A stretch of 64,000 bases of DNA from Burkholderiaceae bacterium (GCA_024235895.1 JACKLM010000004.1:496001-560000), one strand, 5' to 3'; shown: positions 1 through 8,804, counted from the first letter of the stretch. Notes: a model not told the origin generated them from the sequence alone. A program made the numbers and translations.

Positions 1-671
1 TTCCGCAGCCTGTTCGAGCGCCTGCAGGCCGCGCTGCGCGACGCCGAGCAGGGCGCGCAGGAGATCGCGCAGATGCTCGAGGCGAGCTACCGCGAGCTCA
101 ACGCGGAGTTCGGCTTCACGCTGGCGGCCTCGCCCGCGCCGTCGCTCGCGAACGCCCGCAACGAGCTGGCGCTGATCGGCAACCGCTACGGGCGCTACGT
201 CGGCCTGTCGCAGGGCTGGCGACTGGCGATGCCGGGGTTCGCCGAGCAGTTCCGCCGCATGCTGCTGTCCAAGCTGCGCGCGGTCTTCGAGGCGGCCGCC
301 GGCGAACTCGAGCCCTGGAGCCAGGCGCAGGCGGTGCAGATCGACGTCCAGCTGCGCGAGCGACGCCAGGGCTTTCACCGCCGGCGCGAAGCCTTGCAGC
401 GCATCCAGGGGGCCACCGGCGATCTCGAGCGCCGCATTGCCGAGGTCGAGCACACCGACGCCCAGCTGCGCGTGCTTCAGCAACGGCTCGCGGCGATGGC
501 CGACGAGACCCTCGCGCTGGCCGACCAGGTGCTGGCCGGGGCCGCGGCCGGTCGCGGTGGCGATGGCGCGGGACGGTCGCCGCGCGCCACGGCCGGGGAC
601 GACGCGACGGGCGCGCCCACGGCAGCGGCGCGGTCCGCGACGCGCCTGCGCTCCGCAGCCGCGCGGCGTGA
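1..671 (+). CDS. Dynamin-family GTPase, C-terminal end (5' partial; 3' end frame uncertain)
   Basis: The visible part is an alpha-helical, Arg/Glu/Gln-rich coiled-coil region (for example ELNAEFGF, FRRMLLSKLRAVFE, QIDVQLRERR) that I recognise as the C-terminal part of the dynamin-like protein usually encoded next to mutY in Burkholderiales. The GTPase domain lies left of the window. Frame 1 carries this protein but has no stop until 1896, which would run through all of mutY. Frame 3 has a TGA at 669-671 that overlaps the mutY GTG as GTGA. The coding frame therefore probably shifts between about 530 and 668, by a real or sequencing indel. The family call rests on remembered similarity. Confidence 0.6.
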   Translation, partial: PQPVRAPAGRAARRRAGRAGDRADARGELPRAQRGVRLHAGGLARAVARERPQRAGADRQPLRALRRPVAGLATGDAGVRRAVPPHAAVQAARGLRGGRRRTRALEPGAGGADRRPAARATPGLSPPARSLAAHPGGHRRSRAPHCRGRAHRRPAARASATARGDGRRDPRAGRPGAGRGRGRSRWRWRGTVAARHGRGRRDGRAHGSGAVRDAPALRSRAA

Positions 672-1759
672 GCGCCACGCGCGCCGCGGCGAGCGGCCGC
701 GCCCGCGCGCCTGCGGCCGTCACCCCGTCGCTGGCGGCGCGCCTGGTCGCATGGCAGCGGCAACACGGCCGCCACGACCTGCCCTGGCAGGGTACCCGCG
801 ACGCCTACCGGATCTGGCTGTCGGAGGTCATGCTGCAGCAGACCCAGGTCGCGACCGTGCTCGTCTACTACGAGCGTTTCGTCGGCCGGTTTCCCGACGT
901 CGGCGCGCTCGCCGCGGCGCCGCTGGACGAGGTGCTGGCGCTGTGGAGCGGGCTGGGCTACTACGGGCGCGCGCGGTTGCTGCACCGCTGCGCGCAGGCG
1001 GTGGTCGACGAGCACGGCGGGCGCTTCCCGCGCCGCGCGGCGACGCTGGCGACGCTGCCCGGCATCGGCCGCTCGACGGCGGCGGCGATCGCGGTCTTCG
1101 CCTACGGCGAGCGCGCGGCGATCCTGGATGGCAACGTCCAGCGCGTGCTGACGCGGGCGCTGGGATTCGGCGACGACCTCGCCACCGCCGCCGGCCGGCG
1201 CGCGCTGTGGGCCCATGCCGAGTCGATGCTGCCCCGGCGCGGCATCCGCGCCTACACGCAGGGGCTGATGGACCTGGGGGCGACCGTCTGCCTGGCGCGC
1301 CGGCCGCGCTGCGGCGACTGCCCGCTCGCGGGCGCGTGCGTGGCCGCCGCCGAGGGGCGCCCCGACGCCTACCCGGTCAAGTCGCGCCGGCTGCAGCGCG
1401 GGCGGCGCACGAGCGGACTGCTGTGGCTCGTGCAGGGCGATGCGCTCTGGCTGGAGCAGCGGCCGGCGCAGGGCGTGTGGGCAGGGCTGTGGAGCCTGCC
1501 GCAGGCCGATTCGGCCCAGGCCTGGCAGCGCGCGGCGACCGGCTGGCCCGGGCAAGGGCAGGCGCTGCCCGTGATCGAGCACGCACTGACGCACTTCGAC
1601 TGGCGGCTCGAGCCGCTTCGGTGGACGCTGCCTGCGCGGCTGCCCGCGGCCGCGCGGCGCGCGGTCGAGGCGGCGTTGCCGCCCGGGCGCTGGGTCGCGC
1701 GCGACGAGGCGCTCGCGCTCGGCCTGCCGGCGCCGGTGCGGCGGCTGATCGACGGCTGA
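668..1759 (+). CDS. mutY: A/G-specific adenine DNA glycosylase MutY
   Basis: Removes adenine mispaired with 8-oxoguanine in base-excision repair. With the GTG start at 668 the protein has 363 residues, normal for MutY. It shows the N-terminal catalytic helix SEVMLQQTQV with Glu53, the helix-hairpin-helix LPGIG at about residue 130, catalytic Asp154 in ILDGNV, and the [4Fe-4S] ligands Cys208-x6-Cys215-x2-Cys218-x5-Cys224. The C-terminal third is the NUDIX-like domain that recognises 8-oxoG. The start was chosen because it overlaps the TGA at 669 (GTGA) and leaves only a short extension before the conserved domain. Upstream ATGs in the frame lie inside the dynamin gene. Confidence 0.95.
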   Translation: MSATRAAASGRARAPAAVTPSLAARLVAWQRQHGRHDLPWQGTRDAYRIWLSEVMLQQTQVATVLVYYERFVGRFPDVGALAAAPLDEVLALWSGLGYYGRARLLHRCAQAVVDEHGGRFPRRAATLATLPGIGRSTAAAIAVFAYGERAAILDGNVQRVLTRALGFGDDLATAAGRRALWAHAESMLPRRGIRAYTQGLMDLGATVCLARRPRCGDCPLAGACVAAAEGRPDAYPVKSRRLQRGRRTSGLLWLVQGDALWLEQRPAQGVWAGLWSLPQADSAQAWQRAATGWPGQGQALPVIEHALTHFDWRLEPLRWTLPARLPAAARRAVEAALPPGRWVARDEALALGLPAPVRRLIDG

Positions 1760-1859
1760 ACGCAGTCCCGTCTCCGTTATCCATGGCGCGAGCACGCCAC
1801 CTGCGTCGCATGGAACTTGCCCGGCCAAGCCCTTGCGCGGATCCGGCATCGCCGGTCCG

Positions 1860-1904
1860 CAGCAAGCGCCCCCTCGGGGGGCAGCGAACGCAGTGAGCGT
1901 GGAG
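1860..1904. repeat. GC-rich hairpin repeat between convergent genes, possible bidirectional terminator
   Basis: GCCCCC-TCG-GGGGGC forms a 6-bp all-GC stem at 1868-1882, followed by an AACGCAGTGAGCG tail. The motif resembles an intergenic repeat I recall from many Burkholderiales genomes. It lies between the convergent mutY and LON-domain genes, so termination in both directions is plausible, but there is no U-tract. Confidence 0.45.
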
Positions 1905-1912
1905 GTTTCATG

Positions 1913-2515
1913 TCAATCGCCGACGACCTGCTTGCCGCGCAGGTACTCGTCGACCAGCGACAGTCGCAGCGCCGGGTCCTCGAGCGCCATCAGCCTGTAG
2001 CGCGCCGCCAGCGGGATCGGCAGCAGCTCGCACCAGCGGTTGGCGACCCATCCGGCATCGTCCAGCCGCAGCGGCTCGCTGGCCGGCATCGCCTGCTGTG
2101 CATCGAGCGATTCGATCGCCTGCGAGAGCGCGGCGACGGTGGCCCGCATCGCCGGCGCCGGCGGCTGGACGGGGTCGTCGGCGATGGCGTCGACCGTTGC
2201 CGTCCACAGCCCGTCGGCCTGCTGCCGCGGCGTCGAGGCGAGCCTGAAGCGCGCGCCGCCGCGGCAGCGCACGTAGAGGATGCCGGGGCGGTCGGCGTCG
2301 ACGTCCTCGATGATCGCCCGCGTCCCCACGTCCTCGACCCGTACGCGTCCGGCCCCGGCCTCGGGGCCGTCGGCGAGGCAGACGATGCCGAAGGCCTCGC
2401 CGCTGCGAAGGCAGCGCCCGACCAGGTCGAGGTAGCGCGCCTCGAAGACCTTGAGCGCGAGGATCCCGCCGGGGAACAGCACCGTGCGCAGCGGGAACAG
2501 CGGCAGCTCAGCCAT
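1913..2515 (-). CDS. LON peptidase substrate-binding domain protein
   Basis: A stand-alone protein of 200 residues related to the N-terminal substrate-binding domain of Lon protease, without an ATPase or peptidase domain. Diagnostic are the opening LPLFPLRTVLFPGG, then VFEARYLDLVGRCLRSGE and GIVCLADG, followed by a helical second half. These proteins are thought to bind unfolded or regulatory substrates, but their function is not established. The ATG at 2515 overlaps the end of rapZ by 8 nt, so the two genes are co-transcribed and probably translationally coupled. Confidence 0.9.
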   Translation of the reverse strand: MAELPLFPLRTVLFPGGILALKVFEARYLDLVGRCLRSGEAFGIVCLADGPEAGAGRVRVEDVGTRAIIEDVDADRPGILYVRCRGGARFRLASTPRQQADGLWTATVDAIADDPVQPPAPAMRATVAALSQAIESLDAQQAMPASEPLRLDDAGWVANRWCELLPIPLAARYRLMALEDPALRLSLVDEYLRGKQVVGD

Positions 2516-3425
2516 CGATGTCGAGCTCGCGGTGGCGCACCAGCGTCACGGCGACGTCGGCGAATCGCCGCGCCAGCGTCTGCACCGCATGGACCGACCG
2601 GTGCTGGCCGCCGGTGCAGCCCAGCGCGACCGTCAGGTAGCTGCGCTGTGAGGCCTTCAGCGCCGGCAGCCAGTGGCGCAGGAAGGCTTCGATCTGGCCG
2701 ATCATCTGCCCCACCTCGGGCTGCGCCTGCAGGTACTGCGCGACCGCCTCGTCGCGGCCGGTCAGCGCTCGCAGCTCGCGGATGTAGAACGGGTTGGGCA
2801 GCACGCGCATGTCGAACAGGTAGTCCGCGTCCAGCGGCACGCCGTGCTTGAACGCGAAGGACTCGAAGACCAGCGTCAGCGTGCTGCCCGCCACGCCGAC
2901 CAGGTCGCGCACCCAGCGCCCGAGCTGCGCCGGCCGCAGATGGCTGGTGTCGATGACGGTGGCGGATTCGCGCACCTCGGCCAGCAGCTCGCGCTCGATC
3001 TCGATCGCCTCGGTCAGCGCGCGCGCGAGCTCGCCGTGCACGCCGTGCGCGGTCAGCGGGTGCGGGCGGCGCGTCTCGGAGAAGCGCCGCACCAGCGCCT
3101 CGGTGCCGGCGTCCAGGAACAGCACCCGTACCGGCTGCCCGGCGTCGCGCAGCTCGCGCACCAGCGGCAGCAGCTGCGGCAGCGAGCCTGCGCTGCGCAC
3201 GTCGACCGCGACCGCGACGCGCGGCGTGGCGCGCTGGCGCTCGAGACGGACGAACTCGCGCAGCAGCTCCGGCGGCAGGTTGTCGACGCAGAAATAGCCG
3301 GCGTCCTCCAGCGCGTGCAGCGCGACCGACTTGCCCGAGCCCGAGATGCCGGTCAGCAGCACGACGTCGGTCGGGCTGGCGTCGGCCGCGCGGCCCGGCT
3401 CCGCGACAGGGGCGGACGTGCTCAT
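2508..3425 (-). CDS. rapZ: RNase adapter protein RapZ
   Basis: RapZ (YvcJ family) binds nucleotides and, in enterobacteria, guides RNase E to the GlmZ sRNA. In other bacteria its RNA targets are unclear. The 305-residue product has a Walker A motif GISGSGKS at residues 26-33, the family signature DNLPPELL, FLDAGTEALVRRFSETRR, a conserved SFAFKHG and the C-terminal CTGGQHRSV. The ATG at 3425 was preferred over an in-frame upstream ATG (3530) because the added 35 residues are low-complexity and overlap the recN end. Downstream it overlaps the LON-domain gene. Confidence 0.93.
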   Translation of the reverse strand: MSTSAPVAEPGRAADASPTDVVLLTGISGSGKSVALHALEDAGYFCVDNLPPELLREFVRLERQRATPRVAVAVDVRSAGSLPQLLPLVRELRDAGQPVRVLFLDAGTEALVRRFSETRRPHPLTAHGVHGELARALTEAIEIERELLAEVRESATVIDTSHLRPAQLGRWVRDLVGVAGSTLTLVFESFAFKHGVPLDADYLFDMRVLPNPFYIRELRALTGRDEAVAQYLQAQPEVGQMIGQIEAFLRHWLPALKASQRSYLTVALGCTGGQHRSVHAVQTLARRFADVAVTLVRHRELDIDG

Positions 3426-3486
3426 CGCTGCAACCTGGTGGTGTGGGCGGCGCCGCCGATCGGTGCGCGGCACGATGGCCGCGGCC

Positions 3487-5160
3487 TCATGACGCGGCTC
3501 CGCGCGCGCCAGCCAGCATCGCCTGCGCATGCGCGCGGCTGGTGTCGCCCGCGATCCGCTCGCCGCCGAGCATGCGCGCGAGCTCGGCCACGCGCGCCTC
3601 GTCGCGTACCGGCCGCACCTCGCTCGTCGTGTGCCCGCCTCGCGTGGCCTTGCGGACGACGAAATGGTGGTCGGCGCAGGCGGCGACCTGCGCCAGGTGC
3701 GTGACCGCGAGCACCTGCGCGTGCGCGCCCAGCCGCTTCATCAGCTGCCCGACGCGGTCGGCGATGCTGCCGCCGACGCCGGCGTCGATCTCGTCGAAGA
3801 TCAGCGTGGCCGGCGCCGCCGCGCCGGCCCGCGCGGCGGTCGTCACCGCGATCGCCAGCGCCAGCCGCGACAGCTCGCCGCCGGAGGCGACCCTGGCCAG
3901 CGCGCGCGGCGTGGCGCCGGCATGCGCGGCCACGCGCAGCTCGACCGCCTCCAGCCCGAAGGCTTGGGGCTCGTCCTGGGCCACGAGTGCGACCTCGAAG
4001 CGCCCGCCCTCCATGCCGAGCTGCTGCATCGCCGTGGTCACCGCCGTGGCCAGCGGCGCGGCCGCCTCGCGCCGACGCGCGGAGACCGACTTCGCCTCGC
4101 GCCGCCAGGCCGCCTCGGCGTCAGCCGCGGCGCGCTCCATCGCATCGAGGTCGGCTGCGGCGTCCAGCGCCGCGAGCTCGGCGCGCCAGCGCCCGAGCAG
4201 CGCCGGCAGTTCGCCCGGGCTGCAACGATAGCGACGCGCCAGCGCCAGCCAGGCCGCCAGCCGCTGGTCGAGCTCGGCCAGCCGCACCGGGTCGGGCTCG
4301 AGCCGCGCCAGGTAGCCGGTCAGCGTGTGCGCAGCATCGTCGAGCTGCGCCTGCGCGCTGCGCAGCAGATCGACGACGGGTGCCAGCGCCGCATCGTGGC
4401 GCAGCACCTCGTCCAGCGCGTCGGCCGCGTGCGCGGTGAGCGCAGCGGCGGCGGGCTCGCCGTCGGCGAGCGCGTCCAGCGCGCCGCGCGCGGCGTCGAT
4501 CAGCGACTGCCCGTGCGCCAGCCGCGCGTGCTCGGCCTCGAGGTCCTCCCACTCGTGCTCGCGCGGCGCCAGCCGCTCGACCTCGCCGATCTGCCACGCC
4601 AGCCGCTCGCGTTCGCGTGCCAGCGCATCGCGCCGCGCGCGCGCATCGGCGAGCGTCGCGAGCCGCTCGCGCCAATGCTGCCAGGCGCGGGCCATCGGCG
4701 CGGTGTCGATGCCCGCCTCGGCGTCGAGCAGCGCGCGCACCGCAGCGGGCCGCGTCAGCCGCTGCCAGGCGTGCTGGCCGTGGATGTCGAGCAGGGCGTC
4801 GGCGGCCTCGCGCAGCTGCGCGACGGTGGCCGCGCTGCCGTTGATCCAGGCCCGGCTGCGGCCCTGGGCGTCGACCGTGCGGCGCAACAGCAGCCGGTCG
4901 TCGGCGGCGTCGAAACCGGCCTCGTCGAGCCAGGCGGCCAGCGCCGGCGGGCGGTCGAACTCGGCGCTGACCTCGGCGCGCGCGGCGCCCTCGCGCACCA
5001 GGGCGGCATCGCCGCGGGCGCCGAGTGCGAGCTGCAGCGCGTCGATCAGGATCGACTTGCCGGCGCCGGTCTCGCCGGTCAGCACCGTCAGCCCGGGATC
5101 GAGGTCGAGCTCGAGCTCGTCGACGATGACGACGTCGCGCAGCGCGAGACGGCGCAGCAT
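3487..5160 (-). CDS. recN: DNA repair protein RecN
   Basis: An SMC-like ATPase that assists RecA-dependent double-strand break repair. The 557-residue product has the Walker A motif GETGAGKS at residues 29-36, a long central coiled coil rich in Ala, Arg and Glu (roughly 150-370), the ABC signature ASGGELSRLALA and Walker B LIFDEIDAGVGG near the C-terminus. The start at 5160 (MLRRLALRDVVIV) matches the family. An upstream in-frame ATG at 5205 would only add a basic tail. It lies 108 bp downstream of nadK on the same strand, an arrangement common in Burkholderiales. Confidence 0.95.
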   Translation of the reverse strand: MLRRLALRDVVIVDELELDLDPGLTVLTGETGAGKSILIDALQLALGARGDAALVREGAARAEVSAEFDRPPALAAWLDEAGFDAADDRLLLRRTVDAQGRSRAWINGSAATVAQLREAADALLDIHGQHAWQRLTRPAAVRALLDAEAGIDTAPMARAWQHWRERLATLADARARRDALARERERLAWQIGEVERLAPREHEWEDLEAEHARLAHGQSLIDAARGALDALADGEPAAAALTAHAADALDEVLRHDAALAPVVDLLRSAQAQLDDAAHTLTGYLARLEPDPVRLAELDQRLAAWLALARRYRCSPGELPALLGRWRAELAALDAAADLDAMERAAADAEAAWRREAKSVSARRREAAAPLATAVTTAMQQLGMEGGRFEVALVAQDEPQAFGLEAVELRVAAHAGATPRALARVASGGELSRLALAIAVTTAARAGAAAPATLIFDEIDAGVGGSIADRVGQLMKRLGAHAQVLAVTHLAQVAACADHHFVVRKATRGGHTTSEVRPVRDEARVAELARMLGGERIAGDTSRAHAQAMLAGARGAAS

Positions 5161-5268
5161 CAGCGGCCCCGGGTCAGCACGGCGCGCGCGCGGCGGCCGT
5201 GCCACGGCGGCGCGCCGGGGCCGTCCGCTGCGGCGCGGGCGATCGCGCCGCGCGCCACGGTGCGCGGC

Positions 5269-6144
5269 TCACACCACCCCCTCGTACCAGCGCAGCTTGC
5301 GCCGCAGCGTCGCGTAGTAGCTCCAGCCGCGCGGGTGCAGGAAGCGCACCTGGTGCGGGCTGCGGCGCACGCGCACCTGGTCGCCGTGCAGCAGGCTGGC
5401 GAGGTTGTGCATGTCGAAGTTGGCCGACAGGTCGCGGCCGGCGACGACGCCGATCCGCACCTCGCCGGTGTCGGGCAGCACGATCGGGCGGTTGGACAGC
5501 GTGTGCGACGCGATCGGCACCACCACCCAGCCGGCGATCGACGGGTGCACGATCGGCCCGCCGGCGGACAGCGCATAGGCGGTCGACCCGGTCGGCGTGG
5601 CGACGATCAGGCCGTCGGCGCGGATGTTGGCGACGAACTCGTCGCCGACATCGACGCGCACCTCGAGCATGCCCGACGAAGCCCCGCGGTTGACGACGAC
5701 GTCGTTGAGCGACAACCCGGCGAAGATCCGCTCGCCGTCGCGCCAGACCTCGCCTTCGAGCATCCGGCGGTGCTCCTCCTCGTAGTCGCCGCGCACCATC
5801 GGCGCCAGCGCCTCGCGCCAGTGGTTGGCCGGCACGTCGGTGATGAAGCCCAGCCGGCCCTGATTGATGCCGACCAGCGGCAGGCCGTGGCGCGCGACAT
5901 CGCGCGCGATGCCGAGCATCGTGCCGTCGCCGCCGACGACGACGACCAGGTCGCAGGCGCGGCCGAACTCCGACGGATCCAGCAGGTCGAATCCGGCCAC
6001 CCCGGTTGCCTGCGCGGTCTCGCGGTCGAAGCCGACATCCAGCCCCTCGTCGGCGAGGAAATGCGCGATCTCCTCGAGCACCGCGCGGATGCCGCGGGCC
6101 TGGTACTTGCCCACGATCACGGCATGGCGGAACCGGCTCGGCAT
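5269..6144 (-). CDS. nadK: NAD kinase
   Basis: ATP-dependent phosphorylation of NAD to NADP. The 291-residue protein contains the catalytic GGDGTML motif, the NE/D-type motif LNDVVVNRG, and GLIVATPTGSTAYALSAGGP that shapes the NAD site. The start MPSRFRH at 6144 was chosen. An ATG three codons upstream (6153, MRRM) is equally possible. It is divergent from hrcA, with about 80 bp between the starts. Confidence 0.94.
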   Translation of the reverse strand: MPSRFRHAVIVGKYQARGIRAVLEEIAHFLADEGLDVGFDRETAQATGVAGFDLLDPSEFGRACDLVVVVGGDGTMLGIARDVARHGLPLVGINQGRLGFITDVPANHWREALAPMVRGDYEEEHRRMLEGEVWRDGERIFAGLSLNDVVVNRGASSGMLEVRVDVGDEFVANIRADGLIVATPTGSTAYALSAGGPIVHPSIAGWVVVPIASHTLSNRPIVLPDTGEVRIGVVAGRDLSANFDMHNLASLLHGDQVRVRRSPHQVRFLHPRGWSYYATLRRKLRWYEGVV

Positions 6145-6212
6145 GCGACGCATTACACCATAGGGGCCGGTGCCGGCAAGGCCTCGCGGCGGCCGCGCGC
6201 AGGCCTTGTCCG

Positions 6213-6218
6213 TAGAAT
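6213..6218 (+). promoter_or_regulatory. -10 box of hrcA (leaderless-type)
   Basis: TAGAAT followed by 7 nt and the ATG at 6226. At normal -10 to +1 spacing, transcription would start at or next to the start codon. No CIRCE element is visible in this gap, so HrcA autoregulation at this site is not supported. Confidence 0.55.
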
Positions 6219-6225
6219 GAAATCC

Positions 6226-7254
6226 ATGATCGACGATCGCGCCCGCACGCTGCTGAAGACGCTGGTGGAGCGCTACATCGCCGAGGGCCAGCCGGTAGGC
6301 TCGCGCACCTTGTCGCGCGCCTCCGGGCTGGACCTGTCGCCGGCGACGATCCGCAACGTCATGGCCGACCTCGAGGAGCTCGGGCTGATCGCCAGCCCGC
6401 ACACCTCGGCCGGCCGCGTGCCGACGCCGCGCGGCTACCGGCTGTTCGTCGACACCATGCTGACGGCGCGCCCGCTGGACGTGGGGGATCCGGATCCGCA
6501 ACTGGTCGCGGCGCGCGAGCAGCTCCACCCGGACCAGCCGCAGCGCGTGATCGCGCAGGCGGCGTCGCTGCTGTCGAGCCTGTCGCACTTCGTCGGCGTC
6601 GTCACCGCGCCGCGCAAGTCCAGTGTCTTCCGCCACATCGAGTTCCTGCGCCTGGGCGAGCGGCGCGTGCTGGTGATCCTGGTCGCGCCCGACGGCGACG
6701 TGCAGAACCGCGTCATCTTCACCGCGCGCGACTACAGCCAGGCCGAGCTCGCGGAGGCGACCAACTTCCTCAACGCGCACTACGCCGGGCTGACGCTGGA
6801 CGAGGTGCGCGCACGGCTGAAGACCGAGGTCGACGCACTGCGCGGGGAGATCGCCGCGCTGATGGAGGCCGCGGTGCAGGCCGGCACCGAGGCGCTGGCC
6901 GACAACAGCGACAAGGTCGTCGTCTCCGGCGAGCACAACCTGCTCGGCGTCCAAGACTTCGGCCAGGACATGGGAAGCCTGCGCAAGCTGTTCGACCTGT
7001 TCGAGCGCAAGACCGAACTGATGCGCCTGCTCGACACCTCGAGCCGCGCCGAGGGCGTGCGCATCTTCATCGGCGGCGAGAGCCAGGTCGTGCCCTACGA
7101 GGAGCTGTCGATCGTCAGCGCACCGTACGAGGTCGACGGCCAGGTCGTCGGCACCCTGGGCGTGATCGGCCCGACGCGGATGGCCTACGACCGCATGATC
7201 CAGATCGTCGACATCACGGCGCGGCTGGTCGGCAACGCGTTGTCGCAGCGCTGA
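6226..7254 (+). CDS. hrcA: Heat-inducible transcription repressor HrcA
   Basis: Repressor that binds CIRCE operators and is kept active by GroESL. The 342-residue product starts with the winged-helix domain (LLKTLVERYIAEGQPVGS, SPATIRNVMADLEELG, SPHTSAGRVPT) followed by the GAF-like dimerisation and insert region ending in IGPTRMAYDRMI. The ATG at 6226 was chosen because homologues begin here and a TAGAAT box ends 7 nt before it. An in-frame ATG at 6217 lies inside that box. A perfect CIRCE operator occurs elsewhere in this window, on the rpoH promoter (45109-45135), which is a probable target. Confidence 0.96.
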   Translation: MIDDRARTLLKTLVERYIAEGQPVGSRTLSRASGLDLSPATIRNVMADLEELGLIASPHTSAGRVPTPRGYRLFVDTMLTARPLDVGDPDPQLVAAREQLHPDQPQRVIAQAASLLSSLSHFVGVVTAPRKSSVFRHIEFLRLGERRVLVILVAPDGDVQNRVIFTARDYSQAELAEATNFLNAHYAGLTLDEVRARLKTEVDALRGEIAALMEAAVQAGTEALADNSDKVVVSGEHNLLGVQDFGQDMGSLRKLFDLFERKTELMRLLDTSSRAEGVRIFIGGESQVVPYEELSIVSAPYEVDGQVVGTLGVIGPTRMAYDRMIQIVDITARLVGNALSQR

Positions 7255-7305
7255 GGCGTGTCGTTGCCGCGGCGCGGCGCGGCGCCGTGTGCGAGGGGCG
7301 ACTCC

Positions 7306-7311
7306 TAGAAT
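7306..7311 (+). promoter_or_regulatory. -10 box of tRNA-Ile gene
   Basis: CTCCTAGAATT: TAGAAT ends 9 nt before the mature tRNA 5' end at 7321, so the 5' leader would be only a few nucleotides. The same CTCCTAGAAT or CTCCTAGAAT-like core occurs before ctaB and yqgE. Confidence 0.5.
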
Positions 7312-7320
7312 TGGACGCAG

Positions 7321-7393
<73 letters not shown>

Positions 7394-7545
7394 CCGATCG
7401 ACCGGCACTCAGGCGCCTCATGCGCCCTGGCGGCACCGCCGGCGCTGGCCGCGATCGCCGACGCCCTCGCGCTGCAGCAGCGCTGCCCGTTGATGCGCAT
7501 CGACCCCGAGGGTCTGCGCGGGGCGACTCGCCGCCGGCCAGGGCA

Positions 7546-8022
7546 TCAGCCGCCGGAGCGAACGCCCGGCGCCTTGGTCACCCGGACCTTGCCGCCCGTC
7601 GTGACCAAGATGACGGCGTCGCCCGGTGCGATCGCCTCCTGGCCCTTGGCCTGCACGATCGAGCGCCGCTCGCCGTTGCCGAGCTGCACCAGGATCTCCA
7701 ACGCATCCTCGCGCGTGCCGAAACGCTCGACCGCGTTGCCGATGACGCCGCCGACGACGGCGCCGATCACGCCGACCGCGACCGCCTCGCGGCTGCCGCC
7801 GACCGACGAGCCGGCCACGCCGCCGACGACGGCGCCGGTGGCGCCGCCCACACCCGACTGCGTACCCTCGACGACGACCGGCCGCACCGACAGCACGGTG
7901 GCGTCGACGACGCTGGACAGCCGCTGCGCGTCGCCGCGCTGGATGACGTCCGGGCTGGTGGTCGAGCAGGCGGCCAGCGCGGCCGCGCTGGCGAGGCTGA
8001 TGGCGATCAGGGTCGATCTCAT
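7546..8022 (-). CDS. Glycine-zipper outer-membrane lipoprotein (SlyB / 17-kDa antigen type)
   Basis: The 158-residue precursor has a lipoprotein signal with lipobox LAAC (Cys at about residue 19), then a glycine-zipper block repeating GGATGAVVGGVAG, GSSVGGS and GVIGAVVGGVIGNAVE at roughly residues 58-100, and a C-terminal beta domain (LVQLGNGERRSIVQ, VILVTTGGKVRVTK). Such proteins sit in the outer membrane and contribute to envelope integrity. The exact role is not established. It is convergent with the tRNA-Ile gene. The 152 bp between them show nothing further. Confidence 0.85.
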   Translation of the reverse strand: MRSTLIAISLASAAALAACSTTSPDVIQRGDAQRLSSVVDATVLSVRPVVVEGTQSGVGGATGAVVGGVAGSSVGGSREAVAVGVIGAVVGGVIGNAVERFGTREDALEILVQLGNGERRSIVQAKGQEAIAPGDAVILVTTGGKVRVTKAPGVRSGG

Positions 8023-8207
8023 GTCCGTATCCTTCGTCTAGCTGCGTCGGGCTCGGTCCCCAGTGGTGATTGGACACCGGGACGGCGCGTGGGTTGCATG
8101 CCGCGTGGTGACAAACCGATGCAACGCGCCCGCAGGGCGCGGGGTGCACTGGGCGCGCCGTGACGGCGTCGGCTGGGGCAGAACAGCCCGCTGCAGCGTC
8201 ACCCGTG

Positions 8208-8270
8208 CAGCCTGCTGCTGCCTCACCCGTGCAGCCTGCTGCTGCCTCACCCGTGCAGCCTGCTGCTGCG
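8208..8270. repeat. 24-bp tandem repeat at the 3' end of the HNH gene
   Basis: The unit CAGCCTGCTGCTG plus CCTCACCCGTG (24 nt) occurs at 8208-8231 and 8232-8255, with a third partial copy at 8256-8270 and a degenerate copy just upstream. The unit spans the stop codon of the minus-strand HNH gene, so every copy repeats the last codons and the stop in the HNH frame. Confidence 0.8.
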
Positions 8271-8804
8271 GGGCACCGACGCCAGCAGGAACTCCATCTG
8301 GTCGGCCAGGATGCGCCGACCGCGCAGGATCATGTCCTCGTGCAGGCTGGGCACGTAGGGCAGGTACAGCAGCACCATGCGCGCCTCCTCGGGCAGCCGG
8401 TTGCCCTTGCGGCCGTTGCAGGGCTTGCACGCGGTGATGCAGTTCATCCAGGTGTCGTGCCCCCCGCGCGAGACCGGCACGATGTGCTCGCGCGTCAGTT
8501 CCTCGGGTGCGGAGCGCTTGCCGCAATAGGCGCAGACATGGCGGTCGCGCGCGAACAGCTTGGCGTTGCTGATCGCCGGGGTCTGGCGCCAGGCGCGGCT
8601 GGGCACGGCGCCGCGCACCGCGACGATGGGGTGCAGTTCGATGCGCGACTGCAGCCCGGTGACGCGCTGGATGCCGCCGCGCAGGACGCGAAACGTCCTG
8701 CCCAGCGTCCAGGCCACGCCGTCGGTCGCATACAGGACCGCCGCCTCGCGGGCGCTGATCCACGCTTGCGGCCTGCCGCTGACGTCGAGTTGCAGCACGT
8801 CCAT
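8247..8804 (-). CDS. HNH endonuclease domain protein
   Basis: A 185-residue protein with an N-terminal domain found in Burkholderiales homologues (VLQLDVSGRPQAWIS) and a McrA-like HNH nuclease domain: CAYCG, REHIVPVSRGG, WMNCITACKPCN and KGNR supply the two zinc-knuckle Cys pairs and the His/Asn catalytic core. The ATG at 8804 (MDVLQLD) fits homologues better than one 13 codons upstream. The substrate is unknown. It is chromosomal, with no methylase or phage gene beside it. Its 3' end is embedded in a tandem repeat, so the C-terminal residues may vary between strains. Confidence 0.82.
   Translation of the reverse strand: MDVLQLDVSGRPQAWISAREAAVLYATDGVAWTLGRTFRVLRGGIQRVTGLQSRIELHPIVAVRGAVPSRAWRQTPAISNAKLFARDRHVCAYCGKRSAPEELTREHIVPVSRGGHDTWMNCITACKPCNGRKGNRLPEEARMVLLYLPYVPSLHEDMILRGRRILADQMEFLLASVPRSSRLHG

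Noticed and set aside
116..1849. Long open frames antisense to or overlapping mutY and the dynamin gene
   Set aside because: They follow from the high GC content, lack domains, and overlap recognised genes on the other strand or frame.
6154..6225. Search for a CIRCE element before hrcA
   Set aside because: No TTAGCACTC/GAGTGCTAA half-sites occur in the nadK-hrcA gap.
8203..8270. Tandem repeat considered as a CRISPR array
   Set aside because: Units abut directly without spacers and only about three copies exist.
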